From Cloacimonetes bacterium UBA6097 (GTDB taxonomy: Bacteria; Cloacimonadota; Cloacimonadia; Cloacimonadales; Cloacimonadaceae): a DNA stretch of 64,000 bases. Position numbers and translations under genes: made by a program. The DNA lies in the NCBI GenBank assembly GCA_002435865.1, contig DIWV01000013.1:74723-138722 (forward strand), in the 5' to 3' direction. Below the pieces are notes generated by a model that saw only the letters and a program-made list of their open reading frames with translations, was not told where the DNA came from and searched no databases. Shown piece by piece: positions 9,838 to 19,320 of the stretch; the first letter of the stretch is position 1; each line of letters starts with the position of its first letter.

Positions 9838-9904
9838 AACGGACTCCCTATCAGATGTCTGAGTACAAGCTAAAACATGTTATATTTACTGTCAATTGAG
9901 ATAA

Positions 9905-12205
9905 TTATCTGATAGTTACTACAACAGAACCGTTACCTGTAATCTGAGGTTCAACTCCATAACTTATGTACCGCTTCATAGTCTCTTGGTGTGGAAAATG
10001 AAACCTGTTATGCAGACTGGTTGAAATACAAGCCTGGTTAGGTGAAACTGCCCTGATAAAAGGTATACTGCTTGAATACTTACTCCCATGATGAGGTACT
10101 TTGAGAAAATCTGTATCAAGCTTTTGAGGAATATCCTCAGTCAGCCTTAACTCAACTTCAGAAGTTATATCACCTGTCAGTAAGGCAGAAAAGTCTTTAT
10201 AATCAAGCCGCAGTACTATGGAGTTATCATTGTCGTCGCTATTATTATAATCTTTATCAGGATGCAGAATAGAAATCCTGGAACCTGCAAAATCAAAGGA
10301 TAAAGTATCAGTCAGGATCGTTATCCTGGCTTCTTTTAAAATACCGGACTGCATAAGTTGTTTCCATTCCTTTGATTGAGATGTGTGATTGCTGATTAGC
10401 AGATTCCTGACCTGCATATTCTTAAAAACATCAACCAGTCCGCCACTATGGTCTATATCAAGATGAGTTAATACCAACAGGTCAATCTTATTTATTTTAT
10501 TATGCTTTTGCCAAACATTTGTCCTTTGTCCAAACCAACTTTTTGATGTATTGGTTTTACTGTTGAAATACTTTGGACCTGTATCTACCATAAGGATTTG
10601 TCCTCTTGGATATTCCACCAAAGTACAATCTCCCAATCCAACATTAAAAACTGTCAGGGTAAATGGTTTTGTGCGTGGTATCTGGCTATAGACCAAAAAT
10701 GGAACTGCTATAATCAGCAATACATATGATAGTTTCCTATATTTAATACCTCTTTTTATTCTGATAGTTAATGCTGTGAAGATAAGATAAAGCACTATCA
10801 GTAAAGCGAATGGCAGAATAACTGTATCAACATAAAAAGGCAGATTAGCTGTCCAGATTACCCATTTCTGGAAGATGAAATGTAATAGATTGAAACTTGC
10901 CATTAACCAGTTAAAAAAAATCCAGTTAGAAGGTATAACCATTAATACAAATGTCATTGGAAGCATTATACCAACCAAAGGAATACCAAGTAAATTGCCT
11001 ATTATTCCGTTAAGGCTGCCTCTGGAGAAGTAAAACAACGTTAAGGGGAGCATAACGATAGAGACAATGGTAGATATAAGTAATGTATCAATGAGAGTAT
11101 TCCTCACCCGGTACAGTTTCCTCATCCAGTAAGAGAGTCCTGCCCGTAAAGTTAATCGTTTCGGAACTAAATACAGAAGTGTAATTACACACAGATAAGA
11201 TAATTGCAACCCAATTGAGAAAAGCTGCAAGGGATCAAACAGTGTTATTATCAATAAACTCAAGCAGATAATCTGCATCGGAGAAACAGGTCTCTGCAAC
11301 TGTTTTGCCATTATATACAAGACTATCATCACAATAGCACGCATTACGGGTGCAGACCATTGACATAAACCAGCATAAAACAGCATCAGTATTACAAAGA
11401 TGATTTCCGATAGTCTTCTGGACAGGAATAGATTTAACAGAGTAACGAATATAAAATAGAAGAACAAAACATGTAAACCGCTAATTGCAATCAGGTGGAG
11501 GAGTCCCCCTTGTATTAACTGTTGAATCCAATCCTTGTCCTCTGTTCTGTCATTAAGAAGTAATGCCTTTCCAAATGGTGCTGCATATCCGAGTTTGTCA
11601 TCCAGCTTTTGAAGAAGATGATACCGCAAACGTTCTATATTCGGTTTCTTTGCACTTTGTTCAAGTTCCAGATTATAGATGGTTTTCAGCATTATAGGTG
11701 TTCTTTTGTTTCTATGGGCAAAATAATATGAGGTTTTATCCAGAACAGGATCAGGCTTTCGGGTTGTTATTAAAGATATAGCTTTGAATCTGTCCCCGGG
11801 TAAAAACTTATGAGCATAATACATTAAAGCTTTGTCATTTACTTTTACTTTATTAACTGAAATGAGTTTAACCAGATACATGTCTTTATCTGCATCAAGG
11901 ACTTTGAGTATTTCTCCTGAGCATGGTTGTGTCATACTTTCTTTCTGAGCAAGGATTTGTTCCAGTTGTGAAGCAGGTTTATTGATTGATATACTTAGCC
12001 TCAAAGCACCTGCAATGATTATAAGCAACATAAGGAAAGGAAGTTTAAAACGGAATATTATCCCGAATAAAATGCTGACCAATCCACTGAGTATCAGCCA
12101 GATTGGAGCAGGATTGAAAGCTGCTGTGATGCCGATTCCCACACACCAAAACAGGGTGGGAACCAGCAAAGGACTTGGCAAAGAGTGTTTTACCTGCTCT
12201 GCCAT
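9905..12205 (-). CDS. comEC: ComEC/Rec2 DNA-uptake channel protein
   Basis: A 766-residue protein with full-length ComEC/Rec2 architecture. Two N-terminal membrane helices and a soluble domain precede the polytopic competence domain (about 205-490, with the conserved LLHLIAISGLHV stretch). The C-terminal metallo-beta-lactamase-like domain carries MVDTGP (about 540), THLDIDHSGG (about 578) and PHHGSKYSS (about 707). The family forms the inner-membrane channel that takes up single-stranded DNA, and the lactamase-like domain is the likely nuclease. It starts 15 bases after the Mpv17-like gene. ComF is encoded at 61833-62543, giving a second competence-type gene here. Confidence 0.93.
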   Translation of the reverse strand: MAEQVKHSLPSPLLVPTLFWCVGIGITAAFNPAPIWLILSGLVSILFGIIFRFKLPFLMLLIIIAGALRLSISINKPASQLEQILAQKESMTQPCSGEILKVLDADKDMYLVKLISVNKVKVNDKALMYYAHKFLPGDRFKAISLITTRKPDPVLDKTSYYFAHRNKRTPIMLKTIYNLELEQSAKKPNIERLRYHLLQKLDDKLGYAAPFGKALLLNDRTEDKDWIQQLIQGGLLHLIAISGLHVLFFYFIFVTLLNLFLSRRLSEIIFVILMLFYAGLCQWSAPVMRAIVMIVLYIMAKQLQRPVSPMQIICLSLLIITLFDPLQLFSIGLQLSYLCVITLLYLVPKRLTLRAGLSYWMRKLYRVRNTLIDTLLISTIVSIVMLPLTLFYFSRGSLNGIIGNLLGIPLVGIMLPMTFVLMVIPSNWIFFNWLMASFNLLHFIFQKWVIWTANLPFYVDTVILPFALLIVLYLIFTALTIRIKRGIKYRKLSYVLLIIAVPFLVYSQIPRTKPFTLTVFNVGLGDCTLVEYPRGQILMVDTGPKYFNSKTNTSKSWFGQRTNVWQKHNKINKIDLLVLTHLDIDHSGGLVDVFKNMQVRNLLISNHTSQSKEWKQLMQSGILKEARITILTDTLSFDFAGSRISILHPDKDYNNSDDNDNSIVLRLDYKDFSALLTGDITSEVELRLTEDIPQKLDTDFLKVPHHGSKYSSSIPFIRAVSPNQACISTSLHNRFHFPHQETMKRYISYGVEPQITGNGSVVVTIR

Positions 12206-12220
12206 TCTAATTTTATCTAA

Positions 12221-12748
12221 TTATTTCCGATTAAACATGCCAAGAATGAATCCCAGAACAACTGACCACAAGGCAGCCAGTCCTATCTGATAATCTACAG
12301 GTAAGCTGAATGTAACGGTATGTGCAGGAATCCAGAACCATATTAATGACAGCATACCTTTATCCAGGTTATTCCAGTTCTTGATTTTGAGAACGAGGTT
12401 ATCCAGTATCCTGTGAAAGATAACAAGCAATAATCCGAACTGCAGGTTTATCATTACAGACTTGGTAAAGGCAAAACCTATGCTTCCAACTTCCATTTGT
12501 GGCAGCATGCCGTGTTCCATAATGGCAATTACAAATCCATTAATGCCGACAAATGCATATTTTATACATATTGCCAGAATACTCCAGACTACCATTTTCC
12601 AGAGTGTCATCACAAAACTGAAGGGATATTTAAAGCTTTTTTGAACTATCAGCTTTGAGATGATTTCTCCCAAAGTACCCAATATGGCAAATTGTATTAC
12701 CGCCATTAAAATTGGATGTGCTTTTACCAGTTCGATATACAGATTCAT
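12221..12748 (-). CDS. Small polytopic membrane protein, Mpv17-like
   Basis: A 175-residue protein with four to five predicted membrane helices. The C-terminal part, LIWFWIPAHTVTFSLP followed by QIGLAALWSVVLGFILG, resembles the Mpv17/PMP22 signature (W-x-P, NF-x-P-like, final W-x-x-x-LG). This is family-level resemblance by eye only. It lies 11 bases downstream of a metallophosphoesterase gene and 15 bases upstream of comEC. Function unknown. Confidence 0.7.
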   Translation of the reverse strand: MNLYIELVKAHPILMAVIQFAILGTLGEIISKLIVQKSFKYPFSFVMTLWKMVVWSILAICIKYAFVGINGFVIAIMEHGMLPQMEVGSIGFAFTKSVMINLQFGLLLVIFHRILDNLVLKIKNWNNLDKGMLSLIWFWIPAHTVTFSLPVDYQIGLAALWSVVLGFILGMFNRK

Positions 12749-12759
12749 CCTATACCTCT

Positions 12760-15465
12760 CTATTTTATCAGAATTAGTTTATGGGATATTGAGTTATTGT
12801 TATCAGATAATTTTACTAAATATATACCTGACGGACTTATTCTGCCATTATTGTCCTTGCCGTCCCATTGATAATTTTGGTTTCCACCAGTTGTCCTACC
12901 CTGGTAAATGGTTTTAATCAATTGACCTTTAAGGTTATAAATCTTCAGATTTATGCTTCCCGCTTTGTTTTTGTTGATACTGATATTTACGTTTTCTTTG
13001 AAGGGATTGGGATAGATTGTATTAAATCTGAGTAGTGTTGGTGTATCACTGTCATCGGAAATTGCAGTTGTGTTAGCCTTTATTGTAACAGTTACAGTTG
13101 AATTAGAAGTAAGATTTACCTTTACATAGCAAATGTTATAATCACCGCTTCTATCTACCTGTTCCAAAACTCCGCCTGTTACTGTATATTCAGAATTCCC
13201 GGAAGGCATGTTAAACTTAACAACAGAGTTCTCAAAGCTGATAGGTTGAACATTAACCACAACAGCGTGTACACTGTCTGCAATACCATAATTATTGGGA
13301 GTGAAACTAATCCTGATCTGATTTCCTGTACTGCCTGCGTTGATAGTGGCATAAGGCTGCAGGGTTGTGTTATTGACCCTAATTATCCTGTAAGAACGGT
13401 TTCCATCACATGTGCTGCGGGTTGAAAGATTATATGGAGTCGAGGATAAAGAACCGCTATCACGGTGTATATGGCCCCAAAGAGCCATATTGATGCCTAA
13501 TGATGATAAATTTAGTTCATCATCAAAGTCATAGTGGTGGAACAAAACCTTGGTTGCTGCTGTCGAAGCAGATAAATCTGCCTGCAGCCATTGCATCTGT
13601 GCATTTGTAAAGCTGTTGGGACCATAAATGCTGTATAAATAATTATCATAATTGTCATAAGCTTCCAGACCGACAAAATGAACAGGACCATAATCAAAAC
13701 TGTAATCCTGTGTATGATACTGCCAGCTTGTGGATGTGTTATCCAGCCAGCTCCAGCCATAATTCTTCCACCAATTTTTACGGGCTGTACCAACCGGTAA
13801 AGGCGGAGTTGACCAACCCCCAATATCATGATTGCCTGCCACCAGATAACAAGGCACTTCCAATTCACCCAGCAGTCTTTTGCTTTTGGAGTATTCTCTC
13901 TGGTTCTGGAACTCTTCCAGAGGTCCCTGGTTAACCAAATCTCCGGTTAGTAATACGAATTCAGGTCTGATAATATTCATGTCACTAATTACTTCCCTGA
14001 AATCAACTGTTTCAGTTGAATCAGTATCCCAACCGATATCGGGATAAAAGATATGACTTGGCATATGTATATCTGTAATATGGGCAAAATAATAATTTGT
14101 CTTTCTGGTTGGTAATACCTGAACAGATTGACGGGTTCGGTCGCTTATCCCTCCCGATGCTGTTACTTTAAGGTCATAGAGCTCAAATACGTTAACATTA
14201 GGGACTGTTGCAGTCAATATCCAGCGAGGTGGGGTATTGACATACTCAGCATTGGATATAGATAAATTTGCAGTCAGGTTGCCTTTGGAAAGCTGAGCTG
14301 CCCAACCGGTAGTGGTCTGTGGAGCAAGACACTCGATATTCAGGTTTTCACCCGGAATTACAATTGCAGGTATATTTATCAAAGGCCTCTGTATAACAGA
14401 AAGTGTGTCAATTACCTCTCCGCCTGACACTCCAACAGTTATCAAGCCCTGGTTAATAATCATTACAGGGGTATCGTTAAAGGTAAAATTACTCGCAGTA
14501 AAAGAAGTTACACCATCGAGCAGAGTGTTAAAATTCAGGTTTAACAGAGCTCCCTGACCCAATAGAAAGCCATTTGTAACAAAGTTTATATCCAGGTTTC
14601 CGGCATTGGGGGTTACCATAACAGTTCCATTGGAAGACACTGTACCTGCAGTGCTATAGCTGACGTATTCTAAAATAGTTGGATTATAACTCACCTGGCA
14701 TTGGTATGACTGAAATCCCTGTGTCATGGTCAGGTTCGATACATTTATCGGCAGAGTAACGTTTTCATTTACAGGAACCTGCATAATCGGCATAGTAATA
14801 ACCACTCCCTGCGAATTTACAATTACATCTGCCTGTGAGCGTGGATTAATACTATGAATTCCATAAGAATAATTACCAATACCCTTGATGCTTTCAAAAA
14901 CAACACCCATTGATATCAGCGCGCCTAAGGTTGCCTGGTCGAAAAAGGTATCAGCAATTCTACAGTTACCACTGCCGTCAGATACTTCCCATTCACTATA
15001 CTGATTGATTTCCTGCGTCACCATAGCATTTTGCAACTGTACCAGCACTCCTTCATATTCTTCCCCGGTTGCCTGGGCTGTCGTTACAGCTACTGCAGGA
15101 GGAACCGGATTGCCGCCACTGATAACATTTACAGCACTTACATTTCTGATTTCAGTAAGCCCGTAATATTCCCATGCCTGTCCGGTTACTTCCACCAATG
15201 AACCCACACTGGGAGAATATGAACTTGTATATATCAAAATCCCTTTCCAGGCTCCGCCTTCCGGCATGGAAATATAGAATCCGTAATGTCCAGAATATCC
15301 TGTAGCTGTAACAATTCCTGTTGTAGTAACAGTTTGCCCTGCATAAGGAGAGGGATATGTCCCATTGCCGGATTCTGTAGCATATTGGATCTCATAAATT
15401 GTGACTGCCTGTAGTGCACTTAATAGCAGGCAGGTCAGCATTAGTAACATCTTTATCTTTTTCAT
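12760..15465 (-). CDS. Secreted multidomain metallophosphoesterase with C-terminal sorting domain
   Basis: A 901-residue exported protein. After a signal peptide ending LQAV comes an OB-fold-like module (TVTTTGIVTATG, GSLVEVTGQ), then a cohesin-like beta domain (about 225-345), an immunoglobulin-like stretch, and a calcineurin-type phosphoesterase with its metal motifs in order: ITDIHM, LTGDLV, AGNHD, LFHHYD and GHIHRD. The C-terminus is a YPNPF sorting domain (LKIYNLKGQLIKTI, GIYLVKL). It is a close paralogue of the gene directly upstream (15500-18166), 34 bases away. The substrate, such as a nucleotide, sugar phosphate or phosphodiester, cannot be told from sequence. Confidence 0.9.
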   Translation of the reverse strand: MKKIKMLLMLTCLLLSALQAVTIYEIQYATESGNGTYPSPYAGQTVTTTGIVTATGYSGHYGFYISMPEGGAWKGILIYTSSYSPSVGSLVEVTGQAWEYYGLTEIRNVSAVNVISGGNPVPPAVAVTTAQATGEEYEGVLVQLQNAMVTQEINQYSEWEVSDGSGNCRIADTFFDQATLGALISMGVVFESIKGIGNYSYGIHSINPRSQADVIVNSQGVVITMPIMQVPVNENVTLPINVSNLTMTQGFQSYQCQVSYNPTILEYVSYSTAGTVSSNGTVMVTPNAGNLDINFVTNGFLLGQGALLNLNFNTLLDGVTSFTASNFTFNDTPVMIINQGLITVGVSGGEVIDTLSVIQRPLINIPAIVIPGENLNIECLAPQTTTGWAAQLSKGNLTANLSISNAEYVNTPPRWILTATVPNVNVFELYDLKVTASGGISDRTRQSVQVLPTRKTNYYFAHITDIHMPSHIFYPDIGWDTDSTETVDFREVISDMNIIRPEFVLLTGDLVNQGPLEEFQNQREYSKSKRLLGELEVPCYLVAGNHDIGGWSTPPLPVGTARKNWWKNYGWSWLDNTSTSWQYHTQDYSFDYGPVHFVGLEAYDNYDNYLYSIYGPNSFTNAQMQWLQADLSASTAATKVLFHHYDFDDELNLSSLGINMALWGHIHRDSGSLSSTPYNLSTRSTCDGNRSYRIIRVNNTTLQPYATINAGSTGNQIRISFTPNNYGIADSVHAVVVNVQPISFENSVVKFNMPSGNSEYTVTGGVLEQVDRSGDYNICYVKVNLTSNSTVTVTIKANTTAISDDSDTPTLLRFNTIYPNPFKENVNISINKNKAGSINLKIYNLKGQLIKTIYQGRTTGGNQNYQWDGKDNNGRISPSGIYLVKLSDNNNSISHKLILIK

Positions 15466-15499
15466 ACGAACCTCATTGTTCAGACTATTTTTTTACTTA

Positions 15500-18166
15500 T
15501 CATGGTGTTTCTATTTCAGCAATAATGCGGTAAAACCTTTTATTATAACCGCTTTCGGTATCAATATACTGTGTGTTGGCAGTAGAACCAATACTTACAA
15601 AACCTGAAAAAGGTTCCGTACTGGCTTCTATAATATAGGATGATACTGTTATGGGGAAGCCATTGATGTCATGCGTAACTGCATTCCAATTCAGTATTCT
15701 GGTTGCTCCTGCACTTGTAACAGAGCATTGAGCAGGTGATAAGGGGATAATATTGTTATTTGCTTTGATAGTAACAGTTGCAGTTGAAGAAGCACCCAGG
15801 TTGACTTTTACGTAACATACATTGTGGTCGCCGCTTATATCTACCTGTTCCAGCACACCGCCCGTGACAGTATAACCTGCATTCCCGGAAGGCATATTGA
15901 ATTTTACCACAGCGTTCTCAAAACTGATTGGCTGATTATTTACCAGATAAGCGCTTACGCTGTCTACGGTAACGTAATTATTGGGAGTAAAGGTAAGTGT
16001 GATTTGATTGCCGGCGCTGCCTGCATTTATTGTACTAAGGGGCTGCAAGGTAGTACCGTTGACTTTCACTATGCGGTAAGCCCTGGCTCCGTCACAGACA
16101 TTGTCAGTCAATAATTCGTAAGGCTGGGAAGTGATTGAACCGCTGTTTGTATGAGTATGACCACCCAGCGACATATTTAAACCAAGTGTATTCAGATTTA
16201 TCTGGTCGCTAAAATCATAATGCTGGAACAATACATTAACAGGTGCATCTGATGCTGCCAAATCTGCCTGCAGCCATTGCATTTGTCCTGCTGTATAACT
16301 ATCGGAACCGTACACTTCCGGTAAATAATTGTCATAACTGCCGGTATTGTTATAACCTTCCATGCCTATATAGTGAACAGAACCATAGTCAAAACTGAAA
16401 TCCTGGGTATGATAAGTCCACGATGCTGAAAGATTATCCAGCCAACTCCAGCCAAAGTTTTTCCACCAGAACTTGCGTGAACTTCCGGCAGGAGGTGGTG
16501 TGGGCTGCCATCCGCTGATATCATGATTGCCTGCAATCAGGAATACCGGTACTTCAAACTCGCCCAGAACTCTTTTTGCCTTGGTATAAACCCGTAGATT
16601 CTGGTAGTCTTCCAGTTCTCCTTCATTGACTAAATCACCTGTTATAAGCACAAATTCCGGCCTGATAACGTTGATATCCTTAATAACTTCCCTGAAATCT
16701 ACCGTTTCTGTTGAATCGGTATCGTAGCCTGTATTGGGTGAAAAAATATGTGTCGGCATGTGCACATCGGTAACCTGGGCAAAGTAGTAATTCGTCTTTC
16801 TGGTTGGTAAAACCTGTACTGAGTGCCGTGTCCTGTCATTAATTCCACACGAGGCTGTTACCCTGAGGTCATATAGTTCAAATACATTCACATCAGGAAC
16901 AGTTGCCGTCAGTATCCAACGGGGTGGAGTAGTTTCATATTGCGCATTGGTAATAGGCACATCGGCAGACAGATTACCCTTGTAAAGCTGTGCAGTCCAG
17001 TCTGTTGTAGTCTGCGGGGCAACACATTCAATTTTAAAAGTCTCTCCCGGCAGCACTATTGCCGGTATATTGATTAGTGGTCTCTGGATAACTGTTAAGG
17101 TATCCAATACCTCTGTGCTAGTGCCATAAACATCAACAGAGCCCTGCGTTACCAGGGTAACAGGAACACTGTCAAAACTGAAATTACTTGCTGTTAACGT
17201 GGATGAACCTGCTGCAGTAGCACTAAAAGTAAGATTTAACAAAGTTCCCTGCCCAAGTATAGTCCCTGTTGTAGAAAAGGTAACACTCAGGTTTCCTGAA
17301 GTAGGAGTTACGTTTACTGTTCCTGCTGATGATAGAGTTCCTGTTTTATTATAATTTACGTAACTCAATACTGCTGGATTGAAACCAAGCTGAAACTGGT
17401 AAGTTTGATAATCCTGTGCTGCCGTTAATTCGGATACAACCACAGGAACTATAAACTGATCACTGACATTAGCCTGAAGGTTAGGTAAAGTAATAGCTAC
17501 AGCCTGAGAACCAGGCACAACATCATCCGTCGTCCGGGGATTTAAGCTGTAATAACCGTAGGAATAATGTCCTATACCTGTAATGCCTGTAAATATATTA
17601 CCTATCGTAACCTGGGAACCGAGATTGGATTGACTGAAGAAATAGCTCTTTATAATGCATTCTCCGCTGCCGTCTGTAACATCCCATTCACCATTGCCAT
17701 CCACTGCCTGCGTTACCTGTGCATTCTGCACCTGTACCAGTACACCTTCATAGGCTTCATTATTGAATTGAGCAGTAGTTACAATAGTGGGAGCTGGAAC
17801 CGGATTCCCGGTACTTATTATGTTGTAATCCGAGATATACTGTATTTCTGTGAGACCATTGTACTCATAAACCTGTCCGGTTACTTCTACTAATGAGCCG
17901 ATATCAGGATGAAAATCCGTTGTATTGGTATAAATCAGCAGTCCCTTCCAGGCTCCACCTTCCGGCATTGAGATATGAAAACCCCTGTTGCTGCTGTAGC
18001 CTGTGGAAGTTACTATGCCCTGTGTGGTTACATATTGTCCTGCATACAGTGATGGATAAGTTCCGCCACCTGCATTTGTAGTGTACTGTATATCGTAAAT
18101 CGTGACTGCGCTTAGTGTGCTTAGTAATAAACAAATAACCAACAGCAGCAAAAATCTATACTTCAT
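15500..18166 (-). CDS. Secreted multidomain metallophosphoesterase, paralogue lacking the sorting domain
   Basis: An 888-residue paralogue of the next gene with the same order: signal peptide, OB-like module, cohesin-like domain, then phosphoesterase with VTDVHM, ITGDLV, AGNHD, LFQHYD and GHTHTNSG. The start at 18166 follows AAGGA with a 5-base spacer; an ATG two codons earlier lacks that spacing. Instead of a YPNPF sorting domain it ends in a fibronectin III-like module (RILNWNAVTHDINGFPITVSSY...RFYRIIAE). If sorting domains decide surface attachment, the twins should differ in location. It is the first gene of the minus-strand run toward 8230. Confidence 0.9.
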   Translation of the reverse strand: MKYRFLLLLVICLLLSTLSAVTIYDIQYTTNAGGGTYPSLYAGQYVTTQGIVTSTGYSSNRGFHISMPEGGAWKGLLIYTNTTDFHPDIGSLVEVTGQVYEYNGLTEIQYISDYNIISTGNPVPAPTIVTTAQFNNEAYEGVLVQVQNAQVTQAVDGNGEWDVTDGSGECIIKSYFFSQSNLGSQVTIGNIFTGITGIGHYSYGYYSLNPRTTDDVVPGSQAVAITLPNLQANVSDQFIVPVVVSELTAAQDYQTYQFQLGFNPAVLSYVNYNKTGTLSSAGTVNVTPTSGNLSVTFSTTGTILGQGTLLNLTFSATAAGSSTLTASNFSFDSVPVTLVTQGSVDVYGTSTEVLDTLTVIQRPLINIPAIVLPGETFKIECVAPQTTTDWTAQLYKGNLSADVPITNAQYETTPPRWILTATVPDVNVFELYDLRVTASCGINDRTRHSVQVLPTRKTNYYFAQVTDVHMPTHIFSPNTGYDTDSTETVDFREVIKDINVIRPEFVLITGDLVNEGELEDYQNLRVYTKAKRVLGEFEVPVFLIAGNHDISGWQPTPPPAGSSRKFWWKNFGWSWLDNLSASWTYHTQDFSFDYGSVHYIGMEGYNNTGSYDNYLPEVYGSDSYTAGQMQWLQADLAASDAPVNVLFQHYDFSDQINLNTLGLNMSLGGHTHTNSGSITSQPYELLTDNVCDGARAYRIVKVNGTTLQPLSTINAGSAGNQITLTFTPNNYVTVDSVSAYLVNNQPISFENAVVKFNMPSGNAGYTVTGGVLEQVDISGDHNVCYVKVNLGASSTATVTIKANNNIIPLSPAQCSVTSAGATRILNWNAVTHDINGFPITVSSYIIEASTEPFSGFVSIGSTANTQYIDTESGYNKRFYRIIAEIETP

Positions 18167-18373
18167 AAACATCCTTAACTTACTGAAAATCTTGGAAATT
18201 CCCTTAAATAAAATAAGGGGATATTGTAAAGAAGCAATTTTGCTGCCAATATGTTCATGCCTGACACTGAGAGCAGTTATTAACCTGATTGTGTTAACCG
18301 GGAATGATGGAGAATTAAGACGCAGTCCATCGAAACATAGGTTTAGTGAACTTGTTGCTATATATTTATACTG

Positions 18374-18925
18374 TTATTTACCTGATACTATGGTTTCAAC
18401 AGCTTTGTATTGGGATGTTACGTCTTTTACTTCAGTTTTAAATTGCTTTCCCGTGGAACTCAGGTATACGTCATTTTCGTAAATTTTCTCTATCATATAG
18501 TCTTCCAGGGAATCAAAGAAATCCAGTCCCAGAAACTCCAGAGAGCTGACAATCCAGCCTGAAAGTCCTGATTTATAGAGTACAAGCCTTACTTTCAGCC
18601 AGCGGTTCCAGGGTATCTGGGTTCCGGTCTGGGCAGTATTGTCACCTGCACTGATGTAGCTGTCCGCATAATAGATAAAAGCACTGTTATCCCTGTCCCT
18701 GATGTCCATGCCGATGTTTGCTCCGGGACCGTTTATCACCCAGATGGCAGAACCCTGAATTGTTTCAGGAATAAAGAAAATCTCTGTATTGCCCATGATA
18801 TCGGGATTGGGAACCAGATGCGCAACAGCATCCTGATTGGCATCACTGACCTTTACCTGGGTAGGTTTGTCGTCGCAGCTAATCAATAAAAGACAGATGG
18901 CAAACACATAAAGCACTTTTTTCAT
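18374..18925 (-). CDS. Putative lipoprotein of unknown function
   Basis: A 183-residue protein starting at 18925, just after GGGGAG, with leader MKKVLYVFAICLLLISC whose Cys fits a lipobox. The open frame extends 20 codons upstream without leader character. The mature part contains an aromatic, beta-rich stretch (SAIWVINGPGANIGMDI, PWNRWLKVRLVLYKS). No family recognised. It stands alone between the phosphoesterase gene and the divergent trmFO. Confidence 0.8.
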   Translation of the reverse strand: MKKVLYVFAICLLLISCDDKPTQVKVSDANQDAVAHLVPNPDIMGNTEIFFIPETIQGSAIWVINGPGANIGMDIRDRDNSAFIYYADSYISAGDNTAQTGTQIPWNRWLKVRLVLYKSGLSGWIVSSLEFLGLDFFDSLEDYMIEKIYENDVYLSSTGKQFKTEVKDVTSQYKAVETIVSGK

Positions 18926-19320
18926 AATCTTCTCCCCCTTATGTATTTTAAGTTCATTTTCGCCTTTATCTGCTAATCCTGTCAATCAATTTGTTAAAAC
19001 TGCCCTTTTCCCATTGGAACAATACCCCTAGCAAGTAAATGAATTTGGACAAGCGGGGACGCATGTCACTACACAAGGACTTATCGCTTCTCTTTGTGCT
19101 TAGTCGATAACCAGTCGATAACCAGTCGATGTCCAGTCGAACAAACATCGACAGGATATCCACAGGATATTGAGATAGCATTGGCATGCAAGTATGTTCA
19201 ATCTCCAGAGTTAATTACCTTTAGAATTGTATCTGTTTACTACTTTTTTATTGCTCCTTGACAGGATTGTACAATCTGATTCAACTCCTTACAAATAAAT
19301 TACGAAGTGATAAAGGTAAT
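18926..19320. other. Divergent intergenic region
   Basis: This gap lies between the leftward lipoprotein gene and rightward trmFO. It holds the first CAGTCGAT repeat cluster; the short frames crossing it lack ribosome sites and run through the repeat. The promoters of both neighbours should lie here. Confidence 0.6.
19101..19176. repeat. CAGTCGAT inverted-repeat cluster, copy 1
   Basis: Two direct copies of AGTCGATAACC, then AGTCGATGTCC and AGTCGA, are followed by a loosely complementary right half with ACATCGACAGGATATCCAC and GGATATTGAGA. The same unit order occurs at 33642-33727, where the right half is better preserved. Confidence 0.8.
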
